Source: Yersinia rochesterensis (lineage in GTDB: Bacteria > Pseudomonadota > Gammaproteobacteria > Enterobacterales > Enterobacteriaceae). Taken from it: a stretch of 64,000 bases of DNA. The DNA lies in contig NZ_CP032482.1 of the NCBI RefSeq assembly GCF_003600645.1, positions 744,001 through 808,000 on the forward strand, read 5' to 3'. The notes under the pieces are model-generated. The model saw nothing but the letters and a program-made list of their open reading frames with translations, was not told the DNA's origin and searched no databases. Positions 9,769 through 22,852 of this stretch are shown piece by piece. The stretch's first letter is position 1; every line of letters starts with the position of its first letter. The position numbers and the translations under genes are program-made.

Positions 9769-12585
9769 ATGAGTGACTACAAGAATACCCTGAATTTGCC
9801 TGAAACAGGGTTCCCGATGCGCGGCGATCTGGCTAAGCGTGAACCTGACATGCTGAAACGTTGGTATGAGCAGGATCTGTACGGGATTATTCGTACGGCC
9901 AAGAAGGGTAAAAAGACCTTTATTTTGCACGACGGCCCTCCTTATGCGAACGGCAACATTCACATTGGTCACTCTGTTAACAAAATTCTCAAAGATATTA
10001 TTGTTAAATCGAAAGGAATGGCTGGCTACGACTCACCTTATATTCCAGGTTGGGACTGCCATGGTTTGCCGATCGAGTTAAAAGTTGAACAATTAATTGG
10101 TAAGCCAGGCGAAAAAGTCAGCGCCGCGGAATTCCGTACTGCGTGCCGTAAATACGCAGCTGAGCAGGTCGAAGGCCAGAAGAAAGATTTCATCCGCTTG
10201 GGTGTGTTGGGCGATTGGGACCATCCTTATCTGACGATGGATTTCAAAACTGAAGCCAATATCATTCGCGCATTAAGCAAAATCATTGATAACGGCCACT
10301 TGCACAAAGGCGCGAAGCCAGTGCATTGGTGTACAGACTGCGGCTCGTCACTGGCTGAAGCCGAAGTTGAATATTACGATAAAACCTCCCCCTCCATTGA
10401 TGTGCGTTTTAACGCGGTCGATGTGGCTGCAGTGTGCGCTAAATTCGGTGCAGCAAATGCTAACGGCCCGATTTCACTGGTTATTTGGACCACCACGCCG
10501 TGGACTTTGCCAGCGAACCGCGCCATTTCACTGAATGCTGAATACATTTATCAGCTTGTACAGATCCAAGGCGAATACCTGATTCTGGCGGAAGATCTGG
10601 TTGAAAGCGTTATGAAGCGCGCTGGCATTACGGAATGGACGGTATTAGGCAGTTGCAAAGGTTCTGATCTGGAACTGCTGCGCTTCAATCATCCGTTTAT
10701 GGGCTTTGATGTCCCAGCAATCTTGGGCGATCACGTAACACTGGATGCCGGTACCGGCGCAGTTCATACCGCCCCTGGCCACGGCCCGGATGACTTTGTT
10801 ATTGGTCAGAAATACGGTTTGGAAGTGGCTAATCCGGTCGGCCCGAACGGCTGCTATTTGGCGGGGACTTACCCGACGCTGGACGGCATGTTCGTGTTTA
10901 AAGCCAACGATGTGATTGTTGAGCTGCTGCGCGAAAAAGGCGCATTGCTGAAAGTTGAAAAACTGGTTCACAGCTACCCATGCTGCTGGCGTCACAAAAC
11001 GCCAATTATCTTCCGTGCTACACCGCAGTGGTTCATCAGTATGGATCAAAAAGGTCTGCGCAAGCAGTCGCTGGAAGAGATAAAAGGCGTGCAGTGGATC
11101 CCCGAGTGGGGCCAGGCGCGTATTGAAACCATGGTCGCAAACCGCCCAGATTGGTGTATTTCGCGCCAGCGTACCTGGGGTGTGCCGATGTCTCTGTTTG
11201 TTCATAAAGAGACCGAAGCGCTTCACCCGCGCAGCACTGAGCTGATGGAAGAAGTAGCCAAACGTGTTGAACAAGATGGCATTCAAGCATGGTGGGATCT
11301 AGACCCGGCTGAGATCTTAGGTGCCGATGCTGCTGATTATGTCAAAGTGCCAGATACATTGGATGTGTGGTTTGACTCCGGTTCAACCCACTCTTCTGTG
11401 GTTGACGTCCGCCCAGAGTTTGGTGGTCATAGCCCGGATATGTATCTGGAAGGTTCTGACCAGCACCGCGGCTGGTTTATGTCTTCATTGATGATTGCGA
11501 CCGCGATGAAAGGCAAAGCGCCTTATCGTCAGGTATTGACTCATGGATTCACCGTTGATGGTCAGGGGCGTAAAATGTCCAAGTCCATCGGTAATACCAT
11601 CAGCCCGCAAGATGTCATGAACAAATTGGGTGGCGATATCCTGCGTTTGTGGGTGGCTTCTACCGATTACACTGGCGAAATCGCGGTTTCTGATGAAATC
11701 CTGAAGCGCTCTGCGGACTCTTATCGCCGTATCCGTAACACCGCGCGTTTCTTGCTGGCTAACCTTAATGGCTTCGATCCAGCATTGCATCAGGTGGCCT
11801 CAGAAGAGATGGTGGTGGTAGACCGCTGGGCCGTGGGCCGCGCGCAAGCCGCACAAGCCGAGATCATGGAAGCGTACGAAAATTACGATTTCCACTTAGT
11901 TGTGCAGCGTTTGATGCAGTTCTGTTCGGTCGAGATGGGTTCTTTCTACCTCGATATCATTAAAGACCGTCAATACACCGCCAAAGGCGACAGTGTTGCC
12001 CGTCGTAGTTGCCAGACCGCGCTGTTCCATATTGCAGAAGCATTGGTTCGCTGGATGGCACCAATTATGTCATTCACCGCAGATGAAATCTGGAACCAAC
12101 TGCCAGGTGAGCGCCCGCAGTATGTCTTTACTGAAGAGTGGTATGAGGGGCTGTTCGGGTTGGCGGGCGATGAGAGTATGAACGATACTTTCTGGGCCGA
12201 GCTGTTAAAAGTTCGCGGCGAAGTGAATAAGGTGTTGGAGCAAGCCCGTAGCGATAAACGTATCGGTGGTTCGCTGGAAGCTGCCGTGACTTTGTTTGCC
12301 ACACCTGAATTGGCAGCGCGTTTGAACAGCTTGCAAGATGAGCTGCGTTTTGTGTTGCTGACATCGGCTGCGAAAGTCGCAGATTATGCTGATGCCGGTG
12401 ATGATGCGCAGCAAAGCGAGCTAATCTCTGGGCTGAAAATTACCTTTAATAAAGCTGACGGTGAGAAGTGCCCGCGTTGCTGGCATTACACTCAGGATGT
12501 CGGTTTGGTGGCGGAACATGCTGAATTGTGCGGCCGCTGTGTCACTAACGTTGCCGGAGACGGCGAAGAGCGTAAGTACGCCTGA
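9769..12585 (+). CDS. ileS: Isoleucyl-tRNA synthetase
   Basis: Charges tRNA-Ile and edits misactivated valine. The 938-residue class I synthetase has the HIGH motif in NIHIGHS (about 64-70), the editing domain ([12 protein letters not shown], and [10 protein letters not shown]), KMSKS at 602-606, and a C-terminal zinc finger with CPRC and CGRC. Length matches E. coli (939). The stop codon overlaps the start of lspA, as in E. coli. Confidence 0.98.
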   Translation: MSDYKNTLNLPETGFPMRGDLAKREPDMLKRWYEQDLYGIIRTAKKGKKTFILHDGPPYANGNIHIGHSVNKILKDIIVKSKGMAGYDSPYIPGWDCHGLPIELKVEQLIGKPGEKVSAAEFRTACRKYAAEQVEGQKKDFIRLGVLGDWDHPYLTMDFKTEANIIRALSKIIDNGHLHKGAKPVHWCTDCGSSLAEAEVEYYDKTSPSIDVRFNAVDVAAVCAKFGAANANGPISLVIWTTTPWTLPANRAISLNAEYIYQLVQIQGEYLILAEDLVESVMKRAGITEWTVLGSCKGSDLELLRFNHPFMGFDVPAILGDHVTLDAGTGAVHTAPGHGPDDFVIGQKYGLEVANPVGPNGCYLAGTYPTLDGMFVFKANDVIVELLREKGALLKVEKLVHSYPCCWRHKTPIIFRATPQWFISMDQKGLRKQSLEEIKGVQWIPEWGQARIETMVANRPDWCISRQRTWGVPMSLFVHKETEALHPRSTELMEEVAKRVEQDGIQAWWDLDPAEILGADAADYVKVPDTLDVWFDSGSTHSSVVDVRPEFGGHSPDMYLEGSDQHRGWFMSSLMIATAMKGKAPYRQVLTHGFTVDGQGRKMSKSIGNTISPQDVMNKLGGDILRLWVASTDYTGEIAVSDEILKRSADSYRRIRNTARFLLANLNGFDPALHQVASEEMVVVDRWAVGRAQAAQAEIMEAYENYDFHLVVQRLMQFCSVEMGSFYLDIIKDRQYTAKGDSVARRSCQTALFHIAEALVRWMAPIMSFTADEIWNQLPGERPQYVFTEEWYEGLFGLAGDESMNDTFWAELLKVRGEVNKVLEQARSDKRIGGSLEAAVTLFATPELAARLNSLQDELRFVLLTSAAKVADYADAGDDAQQSELISGLKITFNKADGEKCPRCWHYTQDVGLVAEHAELCGRCVTNVAGDGEERKYA

Positions 12586-13094
12586 TGAGTAAACCTATTT
12601 GTTCGACCGGATTGCGCTGGTTATGGCTGGCTGTACTGGTGGTGATTGTGGATCTCGGCAGCAAACAGTGGGTTATGACCCACTTTGCACTGTATGAGTC
12701 CGTGCCACTGATTCCTTTTTTCAACCTGACCTACGCGCAGAATTTTGGCGCGGCATTTAGCTTCCTTGCGGATAAAAGCGGCTGGCAGCGTTGGTTCTTT
12801 GCAGGGATAGCTATCGGTATTTCAGTCCTATTGATGGTGATGATGTATCGGTCTACGGCCAAACAACGTCTGCTTAATTGCGCTTATGCCCTAATTATTG
12901 GTGGGGCATTAGGTAACTTATTTGATCGTATGGTACATGGCGCGGTAATCGATTTTATCGATTTTCACGTCAATAACTGGCATTTCCCAACATTTAACTT
13001 CGCCGATACCGCCATCTGTATCGGTGCTGCGCTGGTTATCTTTGAAGGCTTCTTAAGCCCGGCTGAAAAAACCGCGATGAATAAAGGGGAGTGA
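12585..13094 (+). CDS. lspA: Lipoprotein signal peptidase (signal peptidase II)
   Basis: Inner-membrane aspartyl protease that cleaves the signal peptide of diacylglyceryl prolipoproteins. The 169-residue protein has four membrane spans. Catalytic aspartates are D123 (AVIDFIDF) and D141 (FNFADTA), and the conserved GNLFDR and NFGAAF motifs are present. The ATG overlaps the ileS stop as TGATG, indicating translational coupling. Confidence 0.97.
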   Translation: MSKPICSTGLRWLWLAVLVVIVDLGSKQWVMTHFALYESVPLIPFFNLTYAQNFGAAFSFLADKSGWQRWFFAGIAIGISVLLMVMMYRSTAKQRLLNCAYALIIGGALGNLFDRMVHGAVIDFIDFHVNNWHFPTFNFADTAICIGAALVIFEGFLSPAEKTAMNKGE

Positions 13095-13095
13095 T

Positions 13096-13596
13096 ATGTC
13101 TGAACAGGTAGAAAGTCATCAAGTACAAGACCATTTTGTACAAAACAGTAGTGCCGTATTAGTGCATTTCACTCTGAAATTGGAAGATGGCTCAACGGCC
13201 GAATCTACCCATATTCACGGGAAGCCCGCGCTATTCCGCTTAGGCGATAACAGCCTAAGCGACGCGCTGGAGCAACAGTTAATTGGTTTGACAGTGGGTG
13301 ATAAACACACTTTTACTTTACAACCTGAAGATGCATTTGGCTTGGAAAGTCCTGATTTGATTCAGTACTTTACACAGCGTGACTTTGCGCAAACTGGCGT
13401 ACCGGATGCGGGCACTATTATGCTGTTTACCTCCCGTGATGGCAGTGAAATGCCGGGCGTAGTGCGGGAAGTAGCAGAAGAGTCCATTACTGTTGATTTT
13501 AATCACCCGTTGGCCGGGCATGTCGTCAGCTTTGATATTGAAGTGCTGGAGATTGACCCCCAACAGGAGGCTATGCATGCAGATATTGCTGGCTAA
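13096..13596 (+). CDS. fkpB: FKBP-type peptidyl-prolyl isomerase FkpB (SlpA)
   Basis: Small cytoplasmic prolyl isomerase of the SlyD/FkpB type, 166 residues. The FKBP core has [12 protein letters not shown] near the start, then [15 protein letters not shown], which borders the insert-in-flap domain. It begins 1 bp after lspA. Its 3' end overlaps ispH by 20 bp, and the ispH ribosome-binding site lies inside it. Confidence 0.93.
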   Translation: MSEQVESHQVQDHFVQNSSAVLVHFTLKLEDGSTAESTHIHGKPALFRLGDNSLSDALEQQLIGLTVGDKHTFTLQPEDAFGLESPDLIQYFTQRDFAQTGVPDAGTIMLFTSRDGSEMPGVVREVAEESITVDFNHPLAGHVVSFDIEVLEIDPQQEAMHADIAG

Positions 13597-14530
13597 TCCA
13601 CGCGGCTTTTGTGCCGGAGTTGATCGGGCTATCAGTATTGTTGAACGCGCGATCGAAATGTACGGCGCGCCAATTTATGTGCGCCATGAAGTGGTGCATA
13701 ATCGCTATGTGGTTGATAGCCTGCGCGATCGCGGGGCTATTTTTATCGAGGATATCTCTGAGGTACCTGATGGTTCCATTTTGATTTTCTCGGCCCATGG
13801 TGTGTCACAGGCTGTTCGTGCCGAGGCGCGCGCGCGCGAATTGACGATGCTGTTTGATGCAACCTGTCCATTGGTCACTAAAGTTCATATGGAAGTTGCT
13901 CGAGCCAGTCGCAAAGGGAAAGAAGCTATCCTGATAGGCCATGCTGGCCATCCGGAAGTGGAAGGGACTATGGGCCAATATAACAACCCGAAAGGGGGGA
14001 TGTATTTGGTCGAGTCACCTGATGATGTTTGGAAACTGAACATTAAAGACGAGAATAACCTCTGCTTTATGACCCAGACCACTTTGTCAGTTGATGATAC
14101 TTCCGCCGTGATTGATGCCTTGCGCCAGCGTTTCCCGAAGATTATCGGCCCGCGTAAAGATGATATCTGCTATGCCACAACCAACCGGCAAGAAGCGGTA
14201 CGGAATTTGGCGAATGATGCCGATGTGGTTTTGGTGGTAGGGTCGAAAAACTCGTCCAACTCGAACCGCTTGGCTGAGCTTGCGCAGCGCATGGGGAAAG
14301 CGGCATATCTGATTGATTCTGCAGCTGATATCCAAGAGTCCTGGTTACAGGATGCGGCATGTATTGGTGTGACGGCTGGCGCTTCGGCACCGGATATTCT
14401 GGTACAGCAAGTCATTGCTCGCTTGAAAGATCTCGGTGCGGATGCGTCTGTTGAACTGCGTGGCCGTGAAGAAAATATCATTTTTGAAGTGCCAAAAGAA
14501 TTGCGTGTTGAGGTTAAGCAGGTCGACTGA
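13577..14530 (+). CDS. ispH: 4-hydroxy-3-methylbut-2-enyl diphosphate reductase
   Basis: Last enzyme of the MEP isoprenoid pathway; an iron-sulfur reductase making IPP and DMAPP. The 317-residue protein has cluster cysteines at C12 (GFCAGV), about C97 (DATCPL) and about C198 (DDICYATT). I chose ATG 13577 because CAGGAGG stands directly upstream and the protein then begins [12 protein letters not shown] like E. coli IspH. A longer open frame from 13493 is an artefact of the fkpB overlap. Confidence 0.97.
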   Translation: MQILLANPRGFCAGVDRAISIVERAIEMYGAPIYVRHEVVHNRYVVDSLRDRGAIFIEDISEVPDGSILIFSAHGVSQAVRAEARARELTMLFDATCPLVTKVHMEVARASRKGKEAILIGHAGHPEVEGTMGQYNNPKGGMYLVESPDDVWKLNIKDENNLCFMTQTTLSVDDTSAVIDALRQRFPKIIGPRKDDICYATTNRQEAVRNLANDADVVLVVGSKNSSNSNRLAELAQRMGKAAYLIDSAADIQESWLQDAACIGVTAGASAPDILVQQVIARLKDLGADASVELRGREENIIFEVPKELRVEVKQVD

Positions 14531-14559
14531 TTTCAGTTAGGTGTTAATCGGCAATATCA

Positions 14560-14585
14560 AGCAGCCCTAAGTGGCTGCTTTTTTA
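14560..14585 (+). terminator. Rho-independent terminator after ispH
   Basis: Stem AGCAGCC (14560-14566) with GGCTGCT (14573-14579), then a T run. Confidence 0.88.
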
Positions 14586-14763
14586 TGGGTGTATTTCGCC
14601 ATAACTGCATGAATATGCGAAATAACCACAGGACGCCAGATGAAGTGTTACCGAGTATTATATAAGGAATTAAGTGGTTTCACTGATAAAAGTGAGCGTA
14701 TATCATTTTTTTCTAATACAGATTAAATAGGCTGGCAGAGTGCATGGCGGGCGGCTAATCTGA

Positions 14764-15624
<861 letters not shown>

Positions 15625-15856
15625 AGGTGTAAAGCACAACCCGTGATGTGGTTGTTTTTATCATAATCATATGATAACAGGGCAATATTTTATTGTCCTT
15701 TTTTATACTTGTTGTAAATAATGGATTTGATTTATTTTATTATCATTATCCTGTTTTTTATTGTGTTTTCTCACTTTTTTTTATCTTTTCCTCTCTCTAT
15801 TAAGTGATAATGTTTGATTTCATTACGCCAGAACGATTTTTTCCAGTCACTTACCC

Positions 15857-15872
15857 TCGCAACCGTTTACTA
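15857..15872 (+). promoter_or_regulatory. Probable PurR operator of carAB
   Basis: TCGCAACCGTTTACTA resembles the PurR palindrome (ACGCAAACGTTTGCGT). It lies about 120-135 bp upstream of the predicted P1 start, close to the PurR site position in E. coli carAB. Confidence 0.6.
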
Positions 15873-15957
15873 TGTTAAGTTAGCATGTGTTTTTGCCACT
15901 ACAATCCACTCATTTCAATGAAAACGGTAAAAAACAGAGAAAAAAAGGCACTTTGGC

Positions 15958-15986
15958 TAGACAAAAGCGTCACTCATCATTAAAAT
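15958..15986 (+). promoter_or_regulatory. carAB promoter P1 (pyrimidine-responsive)
   Basis: TAGACA (15958-15963), 17-bp spacer, TAAAAT (15981-15986). Its place upstream of the arginine-controlled promoter matches E. coli carP1. Confidence 0.65.
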
Positions 15987-16024
15987 GCGCCCAATTTGCC
16001 AAAAATTGGCTCTGAGGGCGGTTT

Positions 16025-16086
16025 TTGCATTGATTTAGATCGCTAGATATGAATTAATATGCAAATAATGTGACTGTTTATTCCCT
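16025..16086 (+). promoter_or_regulatory. carAB promoter P2 with two ArgR boxes
   Basis: TTGCAT (16025-16030), 17-bp spacer, TATGAA (16048-16053). Two 18-bp ARG boxes, 16048-16065 (TATGAATTAATATGCAAA) and 16069-16086, are 3 bp apart, the usual ArgR spacing, and cover the promoter. Arginine repression is therefore expected. Confidence 0.75.
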
Positions 16087-16096
16087 GGAGGATGTT

Positions 16097-17260
16097 TTGA
16101 TTAAGTCAGCGCTATTGGTTCTCGAAGACGGAACCCAATTTCACGGTCGGGCCATCGGGGCAGAAGGTACGGCAGTGGGGGAAGTGGTCTTCAATACGTC
16201 GATGACCGGTTATCAAGAAATCCTTACTGATCCTTCCTACTCCCGCCAGATCGTCACTCTTACTTATCCTCATATCGGCAATGTCGGCACTAATGCCTCC
16301 GATGAAGAATCCTCCGCAGTACACGCCCAAGGTCTTGTTATTCGCGACCTGCCATTGATTGCCAGCAACTATCGTAATGAAGAAGGCTTAGCTGAGTATC
16401 TCAAGCGTCACAACATTGTTGCGATTGCAGATATCGATACGCGTAAGCTGACACGGTTGCTGCGCGAGAAGGGCGCTCAAAACGGCTGTATTATTGTGGG
16501 TGACTTATCTGATGCTGCGCTGGCGCTGGAAAAAGCCAAAGCATTCCCCGGTTTGAAAGGGATGGATCTGGCCAAGGAAGTTACCACCAAAGAAGCTTAT
16601 CACTGGCTGCAAGGTAGCTGGACTCTGGAAGGTGACTTACCTGCGGCGAAGCCAGCGGAAGACCTGCCATTCCATGTTGTGGCTTATGACTACGGTGTAA
16701 AACGCAATATTCTGCGCATGTTGGTTGATCGCGGTTGCCGCCTGACGGTGGTTCCGGCCCAGACCCCGGCTGAAGAGGTTCTGAAGCTCAATCCAGATGG
16801 CATTTTCTTATCCAACGGCCCTGGTGACCCAGAGCCATGCGATTATGCCATCGCGGCGATTAAACGCTTCCTCGAAACCGACATTCCGGTGTTTGGCATC
16901 TGTTTAGGTCATCAACTGCTGGCATTGGCTAGCGGCGCAAAAACCATCAAAATGAAATTTGGTCATCATGGTGGCAACCATCCGGTGAAAGATTTGGGTG
17001 CTGATTGTGTGATGATCACCGCGCAGAACCACGGTTTTGCTGTCGATGAAAGCACATTGCCATCTAACTTGCGCACTACACACGTTTCTTTGTTCGATGG
17101 TTCCCTGCAAGGGATTCACCGCACTGATAAAGCAGCATTCAGTTTCCAAGGTCACCCGGAAGCCAGTCCTGGGCCGCACGATGCCGCCCCGCTGTTTGAT
17201 CACTTTATTGAGTTGATTGAAGCTTACCGTGCGACGGCTGCTAGCCATACCCATAAATAA
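16097..17260 (+). CDS. carA: Carbamoyl-phosphate synthase small subunit
   Basis: Glutamine amidotransferase subunit that feeds ammonia to CarB for carbamoyl phosphate, shared by arginine and pyrimidine synthesis. 387 residues. The catalytic cysteine is in GICLGHQLL, with [11 protein letters not shown] near the end. The start is TTG at 16097 with CTGGAGG upstream, as in E. coli carA (which begins [12 protein letters not shown]). A longer frame from ATG 16070 overlaps the second ArgR box and is rejected. carB follows after 16 bp. Confidence 0.96.
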   Translation: MIKSALLVLEDGTQFHGRAIGAEGTAVGEVVFNTSMTGYQEILTDPSYSRQIVTLTYPHIGNVGTNASDEESSAVHAQGLVIRDLPLIASNYRNEEGLAEYLKRHNIVAIADIDTRKLTRLLREKGAQNGCIIVGDLSDAALALEKAKAFPGLKGMDLAKEVTTKEAYHWLQGSWTLEGDLPAAKPAEDLPFHVVAYDYGVKRNILRMLVDRGCRLTVVPAQTPAEEVLKLNPDGIFLSNGPGDPEPCDYAIAAIKRFLETDIPVFGICLGHQLLALASGAKTIKMKFGHHGGNHPVKDLGADCVMITAQNHGFAVDESTLPSNLRTTHVSLFDGSLQGIHRTDKAAFSFQGHPEASPGPHDAAPLFDHFIELIEAYRATAASHTHK

Positions 17261-17276
17261 TCAGGAGCGTCAAACC

Positions 17277-20200
17277 ATGCCAAAACGTACAGATATAAAA
17301 AGCATCCTGATTTTGGGCGCTGGCCCCATTGTTATCGGTCAGGCCTGTGAATTTGACTATTCCGGTGCTCAGGCTTGTAAGGCACTGCGTGAAGAGGGTT
17401 ACCGCGTTATTCTGGTGAACTCTAACCCCGCCACTATCATGACCGACCCAGAGATGGCCGATGCCACTTATATCGAGCCGATTCACTGGGAAGTTGTGCG
17501 CAAAATCATTGAAAAAGAGCGCCCGGACGCAGTATTGCCGACCATGGGCGGCCAAACCGCACTGAACTGCGCATTAGAATTAGAACGCGAAGGTGTTCTA
17601 GCTGAATTCGGTGTCACCATGATTGGTGCTACCGCTGATGCTATCGATAAAGCGGAAGACCGCCGTCGCTTTGATATCGCGATGAAGAAAATTGGTCTGG
17701 ATACCGCCCGTTCAGGTATCGCGCACAATATGGAAGAAGCATTGGCTGTTGCAGCTGACGTCGGCTTCCCTTGCATTATCCGCCCATCCTTTACCATGGG
17801 CGGCACCGGTGGCGGCATTGCGTATAACCGCGAAGAGTTTGAAGAAATTTGCGAGCGCGGTCTGGATTTATCGCCAACTAAAGAGTTGCTGATTGATGAG
17901 TCACTGATTGGTTGGAAAGAATATGAGATGGAAGTTGTCCGCGACAAAAATGACAACTGCATCATCGTTTGCTCCATCGAAAACTTCGATGCCATGGGCA
18001 TTCATACCGGCGACTCCATCACTGTTGCACCGGCGCAGACCCTGACTGACAAAGAATATCAAATCATGCGTAACGCCTCGATGGCGGTATTGCGTGAAAT
18101 TGGCGTAGAGACCGGCGGCTCTAATGTGCAATTCTCGGTGAACCCGAAGAATGGCCGTTTGATCGTGATCGAAATGAACCCGCGCGTGTCCCGCTCCTCC
18201 GCTCTGGCCTCTAAAGCCACTGGCTTCCCGATCGCCAAGATTGCCGCCAAACTGGCGGTGGGCTATACGCTGGATGAGTTGATGAATGACATCACCGGTG
18301 GCCGTACTCCGGCTTCCTTCGAGCCATCCATCGACTATGTTGTCACCAAAATCCCGCGCTTTAACTTCGAAAAATTTGCTGGCGCTAATGACCGCCTGAC
18401 CACACAGATGAAATCTGTGGGTGAAGTGATGGCGATTGGCCGCACATTACAGGAATCACTGCAAAAAGCATTGCGGGGTCTGGAAGTTGGCGTGACCGGT
18501 TTTGATCCTAAAGTCAGCCTTGATGATCCAGAGGCCCTGACTAAGATCCGCCGTGAATTGAAAGAAGCGGGTTCTGACCGAATTTGGTATATCGCCGATG
18601 CATTCCGCGCCGGTATGTCTGTTGATGGCGTCTTTAACCTGACTAACGTCGACCGCTGGTTCCTGGTGCAGATTGAAGAACTGGTGCGCTTAGAAGAAAA
18701 CGTGGCGGAGTGCGGTATCAATGGCCTGAATGCTGAGTATATGCGCCAGTTGAAACGCAAAGGTTTCGCCGATGCCCGTCTGGCGAAATTGGTCGGCGCG
18801 GCTGAAAGCGAAGTGCGCAAATTACGTTACAAACAGGGTTTGCACCCGGTTTATAAGCGCGTAGATACCTGTGCGGCTGAGTTCTCCACCGACACCGCTT
18901 ACATGTACTCGACCTATGAAGAAGAGTGCGAATCCAACCCAACCAGCGATCGCCCGAAAGTGATGGTGCTGGGCGGCGGCCCGAACCGTATCGGCCAGGG
19001 GATTGAATTCGACTATTGCTGTGTACATGCATCACTGGCACTGCGTGCAGATGGTTATGAAACCATCATGGTGAACTGCAACCCAGAAACGGTTTCCACT
19101 GATTACGACACTTCTGACCGCCTCTATTTTGAGTCAGTGACACTGGAAGATGTGTTGGAGATCGTCCGTATCGAGAAACCGCAGGGCGTTATCGTGCAAT
19201 ATGGTGGTCAAACACCACTGAAATTAGCGCGTGAGTTGGAAGCGGCCGGTGTACCTATTATCGGCACCAGCCCGGATGCTATTGACCGTGCCGAAGACCG
19301 CGAGCGTTTCCAACAGGCGGTTAATCGTCTGGGTTTGAAACAGCCGGCAAACGCCACGGTAGCGACTATCGAGCAAGCTGTTGAAAAAGCAGCGGGTTTG
19401 GGTTACCCGCTGGTGGTTCGCCCCTCTTATGTGTTGGGTGGCCGCGCGATGGAAATCGTGTATGACGAAGTCGACCTACGCCGCTACTTCCAAAATGCTG
19501 TCAGTGTGTCAAATGATGCGCCGGTGCTGCTCGACCGCTTCCTTGATGATGCAGTAGAAGTGGATGTTGATGCCATTTGTGACGGCGAGCGCGTGTTAAT
19601 CGGCGGCATTATGGAACACATCGAGCAAGCAGGGGTTCACTCCGGTGACTCAGCTTGTTCATTGCCAGCTTACACCCTGAGCAAGGAAATTCAGGATGTT
19701 ATGCGCCAGCAAGTAGAAAAACTGGCCTTTGAGCTTTGTGTTCGTGGCTTGATGAACGTGCAGTTTGCGGTGAAGAATAACGAAGTTTATCTGATTGAAG
19801 TTAACCCTCGTGCGGCGCGTACTGTGCCATTCGTCTCTAAAGCAACTGGCATGCCACTGGCAAAAATTGCCGCTCGTGTGATGGTGGGGCAGACATTGGC
19901 ACAGCAAGGGGTTCTGGAAGAAATTATCCCGCCTTACTACTCGGTCAAAGAAGTGGTGCTGCCATTCAACAAATTCCCTGGTGTTGACCCGATTTTAGGG
20001 CCAGAAATGCGCTCTACCGGTGAAGTTATGGGGGTTGGCCGTACCTTCGCTGAAGCTTTCTCTAAAGCGATGCTGGGCAGCCAGTCTGGTATGAAAAAGA
20101 GTGGCCGCGCACTGTTATCTGTACGCGAGGGGGATAAGCATCGGGTGGTTGATTTAGCCGCGAAGCTGCTGAAACAGGGCTTTGAATTGGATGCAACTCA

Positions 20201-20510
20201 CGGTACAGCGGTGGTGCTGGGCGAGGCGGGGATAAATCCGCGCTTGGTCAACAAGGTGCATGAAGGCCGTCCGCACATTCAGGATCGCATCAAGAATGGC
20301 GAATACACTTATATCGTGAATACCACAGCCGGGCGTCAGGCGATTGAAGACTCTAAGCTGATCCGCCGTAGTGCATTGCAATACAAAGTGCATTACGACA
20401 CGACCTTGAATGGCGGCTTCGCGACGGCAATGGCGCTGAATTCTGACCCAACCGAGCAAGTGATTTCAGTACAAGAGATGCACGCCAAGATTAAGAATAT
20501 GAAAGGTTAA
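17277..20510 (+). CDS. carB: Carbamoyl-phosphate synthase large subunit
   Basis: Synthetase subunit with two homologous ATP-grasp halves. The N-terminal half activates bicarbonate and the C-terminal half phosphorylates carbamate. The C-terminal allosteric domain binds ornithine and UMP. 1077 residues. The paired motifs [11 protein letters not shown] (about 13-23) and [12 protein letters not shown] (about 562-573) mark the two halves. ATG 17277 has AGGAG upstream. Slightly longer than E. coli (1073). Confidence 0.98.
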   Translation: MPKRTDIKSILILGAGPIVIGQACEFDYSGAQACKALREEGYRVILVNSNPATIMTDPEMADATYIEPIHWEVVRKIIEKERPDAVLPTMGGQTALNCALELEREGVLAEFGVTMIGATADAIDKAEDRRRFDIAMKKIGLDTARSGIAHNMEEALAVAADVGFPCIIRPSFTMGGTGGGIAYNREEFEEICERGLDLSPTKELLIDESLIGWKEYEMEVVRDKNDNCIIVCSIENFDAMGIHTGDSITVAPAQTLTDKEYQIMRNASMAVLREIGVETGGSNVQFSVNPKNGRLIVIEMNPRVSRSSALASKATGFPIAKIAAKLAVGYTLDELMNDITGGRTPASFEPSIDYVVTKIPRFNFEKFAGANDRLTTQMKSVGEVMAIGRTLQESLQKALRGLEVGVTGFDPKVSLDDPEALTKIRRELKEAGSDRIWYIADAFRAGMSVDGVFNLTNVDRWFLVQIEELVRLEENVAECGINGLNAEYMRQLKRKGFADARLAKLVGAAESEVRKLRYKQGLHPVYKRVDTCAAEFSTDTAYMYSTYEEECESNPTSDRPKVMVLGGGPNRIGQGIEFDYCCVHASLALRADGYETIMVNCNPETVSTDYDTSDRLYFESVTLEDVLEIVRIEKPQGVIVQYGGQTPLKLARELEAAGVPIIGTSPDAIDRAEDRERFQQAVNRLGLKQPANATVATIEQAVEKAAGLGYPLVVRPSYVLGGRAMEIVYDEVDLRRYFQNAVSVSNDAPVLLDRFLDDAVEVDVDAICDGERVLIGGIMEHIEQAGVHSGDSACSLPAYTLSKEIQDVMRQQVEKLAFELCVRGLMNVQFAVKNNEVYLIEVNPRAARTVPFVSKATGMPLAKIAARVMVGQTLAQQGVLEEIIPPYYSVKEVVLPFNKFPGVDPILGPEMRSTGEVMGVGRTFAEAFSKAMLGSQSGMKKSGRALLSVREGDKHRVVDLAAKLLKQGFELDATHGTAVVLGEAGINPRLVNKVHEGRPHIQDRIKNGEYTYIVNTTAGRQAIEDSKLIRRSALQYKVHYDTTLNGGFATAMALNSDPTEQVISVQEMHAKIKNMKG

Positions 20511-20528
20511 TTTAGATTGTAAGAAAGC

Positions 20529-20554
20529 GGGCGATGGAAACATCGCCCTTTTTT
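20529..20554 (+). terminator. Rho-independent terminator of carAB
   Basis: A perfect 8-bp GC-rich stem (20529-20536 with 20541-20548) with a GAAA tetraloop, followed by six T. Confidence 0.95.
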
Positions 20555-20724
20555 ATGCTTATTATTTATAAAATCGCGCTTTTTACTCACCGATACAGTG
20601 TTTCTTATACGCAGAAGTATTATTCATAAACGATAGTATTGTTCATAAACAACATTGGTGAAGATCAATGTTCGTGCGGGTTGTGGGGAGTAGCTTATAG
20701 TCCGGCGGCTCACAGCCGGTTTAA

Positions 20725-21339
20725 CTAGCTTAAAGCGACTTTGATACCCAAACCGATTAATAGCCCACCGAGTAGCTTATCGACAACTTTTTGCGCTTTC
20801 GCCAAACCACGGCGTACTGGTGCACTTTGAATCAGAATAACCAGCAAAGGCCACCAAATGACGGCCAGTACCCAGATGATTGAGGCGTACCACAGTTTTT
20901 CACCCACGCCGGAGTTAATCTGCAATATTTGGGTGAAAACGGCGAGGAAAAAGAGAGTTGCTTTGGGATTCAATAAATTGCAAAGGTATCCCTGCAAGAA
21001 TGCGGCTTTCAGTGTAATGGGGGAGAGAGTGGTGCTACCGATGCTGAGTTTACTTTCTCCGCGCGACAGCAGTGCCTGGATACCAATCCAGATTAAATAG
21101 CAGGCCCCGGCATATTTCAGGAAATTGAACAGCCACGGTGTGGTGGTGATAACCACGGCCAGGCCAGCTACGCAATAAGACATATGTGTAGCGACGCCCA
21201 AAATGACGCCGAGTGCTGTCATCATTGCTGCGGGGCGACGATAGCGGGCGGCGTTTTTAATCACCAGAAAAAAATCAGGGCCGGGGGAGAGCATCCCCAA
21301 TGTAGCAATAGTTGCGACGAATAAAGAGGTTTCAAGCAT
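20725..21339 (-). CDS. LysE/RhtB-family amino-acid exporter
   Basis: Predicted inner-membrane exporter of amino acids or related compounds, substrate unknown. 204 residues from ATG 21339, which gives the usual N-terminus of this family. SPGPDFFLVIKNA (about 18-30) is the LysE/RhtB signature. Five to six hydrophobic segments follow, with NPKATLFFLAVF in the middle. A longer frame to 21402 adds a hydrophilic extension not seen in the family. It is divergent from yjjP, and this pair occupies the place of kefFC in E. coli. Confidence 0.85.
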   Translation of the reverse strand: MLETSLFVATIATLGMLSPGPDFFLVIKNAARYRRPAAMMTALGVILGVATHMSYCVAGLAVVITTTPWLFNFLKYAGACYLIWIGIQALLSRGESKLSIGSTTLSPITLKAAFLQGYLCNLLNPKATLFFLAVFTQILQINSGVGEKLWYASIIWVLAVIWWPLLVILIQSAPVRRGLAKAQKVVDKLLGGLLIGLGIKVALS

Positions 21340-21440
21340 AAGGGATACCCAGTGAGAGTGGCGCGTTCTGACGATAATAGCGCTACCGGGGTTTCCCTGC
21401 ATTTATCTTTTACTCTTTTGATGGATAGTGATGCGCGAAT

Positions 21441-22238
21441 ATGAGTCTGGACAATGTGATAAGCAGTGACGTACCAAATCAGAAACAGCGGGAAATCACA
21501 CGCTTGTGTATCAAGTGTGCATTGCTGCTGCTACAACACGGTGCAGAAAGTATGCTGGTTGAGCAGCTATCCGCGCGCCTTGGTATCGCTTTGGGGATGG
21601 ACAGTGTCGAAAGTTCCATTTCAGCTAATGCCGTGGTGTTAACCACCATCAGCCAGGGCAATTGCCTGACATCTACCCGCAAAAATATTGACCGTGGCAT
21701 CAATATGCATGTCGTGACGGAGGTGCAGCATATTGTGATTATGGTGGAACATCATTTGTTAGATATAAAAGATGTGGAAAAACGCCTTGAGCATATTAAG
21801 CCGCTGCGGTATCCGCGCTGGCTAGTGGTGGTGATGGTCGCCTTATCATGCGGCTGTTTTAGCAAGTTAAATGGCGGCGGTTGGGATGCATTTTCCATCA
21901 CTTTCTTAGCCAGTGGGCTGGCGATGTTTGTGCGCCAAAGCTTAACGGCACGCCATATGAACCCGCTGATTAACTTCTGTATTACCGCGTTTGTCGCAAC
22001 ATCCGTTTCTGGGCTATTAATGCGTTTACCGTTTTTCCACGAGGCTTCCAGTGTAGCAATGGCGGCGAGTGTGCTGTTGTTAGTTCCCGGATTCCCACTG
22101 ATCAATGCAGTCGCCGATATGTTTAAAGGGCACGTGAATACGGGTCTTGCTCGTTGGGCAATGGCCAGTTTATTGACGTTATCAACCTGTATTGGGGTGA
22201 TATTCGCGATGGCGGCGTGGGGATTACGCGGATGGTGA
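21441..22238 (+). CDS. yjjP: YjjP, large subunit of YjjPB dicarboxylate exporter
   Basis: ThrE-type membrane protein, 265 residues. It has a soluble N-terminal part with [14 protein letters not shown] and [10 protein letters not shown], then five hydrophobic segments with [17 protein letters not shown], matching E. coli YjjP. In E. coli YjjP and YjjB together act as a succinate exporter; that function is inferred here. It overlaps yjjB by 7 bp, so the two are coupled. Confidence 0.92.
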   Translation: MSLDNVISSDVPNQKQREITRLCIKCALLLLQHGAESMLVEQLSARLGIALGMDSVESSISANAVVLTTISQGNCLTSTRKNIDRGINMHVVTEVQHIVIMVEHHLLDIKDVEKRLEHIKPLRYPRWLVVVMVALSCGCFSKLNGGGWDAFSITFLASGLAMFVRQSLTARHMNPLINFCITAFVATSVSGLLMRLPFFHEASSVAMAASVLLLVPGFPLINAVADMFKGHVNTGLARWAMASLLTLSTCIGVIFAMAAWGLRGW

Positions 22239-22702
22239 TGAATTTACTCTGGGCATTATTGCAAGATATGGTGTTGGCGGCTATTCCGGCGCTGGGTTTT
22301 GCTATGGTATTTAATGTGCCGGTGCGGGCATTACGCTACTGCGCATTGCTGGGGGCTGTTGGGCACGGCTCGCGCATGCTGATGATTCATTTTGGTATGA
22401 ATATCGAGCTAGCTTCATTATTGGCTTCAGTTATGATTGGCGTCATCGGAATTAATTGGTCGCGCTGGTTGTTGGCGCACCCGAAAGTCTTCACTGTTGC
22501 TGCCGTCATTCCGATGTTCCCTGGGATTTCTGCTTACACCGCGATGATATCAGTCGTAGAGATTTCTCATCTGGGTTACACCGAGGCATTAATGTCCACG
22601 ATGGTGACTAATTTCTTGAAGGCATCATTTATTGTCGGTGCGTTGTCGATTGGTTTATCCTTGCCTGGATTATGGTTATATCGCAAACGTCCTGGTGTAT
22701 AA
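22232..22702 (+). CDS. yjjB: YjjB, small subunit of YjjPB dicarboxylate exporter
   Basis: Membrane protein of 156 residues, the C-terminal half of the ThrE fold. [30 protein letters not shown] and [15 protein letters not shown] match E. coli YjjB. ATG 22232 has GGGGA eight bases upstream, inside the yjjP end; ATG 22238 is the alternative. An upstream extension to 22154 would overlap yjjP and is not supported by family length. Confidence 0.92.
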   Translation: MVMNLLWALLQDMVLAAIPALGFAMVFNVPVRALRYCALLGAVGHGSRMLMIHFGMNIELASLLASVMIGVIGINWSRWLLAHPKVFTVAAVIPMFPGISAYTAMISVVEISHLGYTEALMSTMVTNFLKASFIVGALSIGLSLPGLWLYRKRPGV

Positions 22703-22852
22703 GGGTTTTTTTCTTCCCTGTCTTTTGCATCGGGCTAGGAGCAGTCTTATATGTGTGATTAGTCTGCTTATCGCTATCGACGCTGGATTAGGCTTTCCGT
22801 ATAGTGTGAGCAATTTTTCGGGACTGGCTCTCGCAGCCTACAGGGTTTAATA

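Noticed and set aside
10645..11286. 213-codon open frame antisense to ileS
   Set aside because: Shadow of a highly expressed gene; no domain or start signal.
17483..18001. 172-codon open frame antisense to carB
   Set aside because: Serine-rich composition typical of an antisense shadow; carB is intact through this part.
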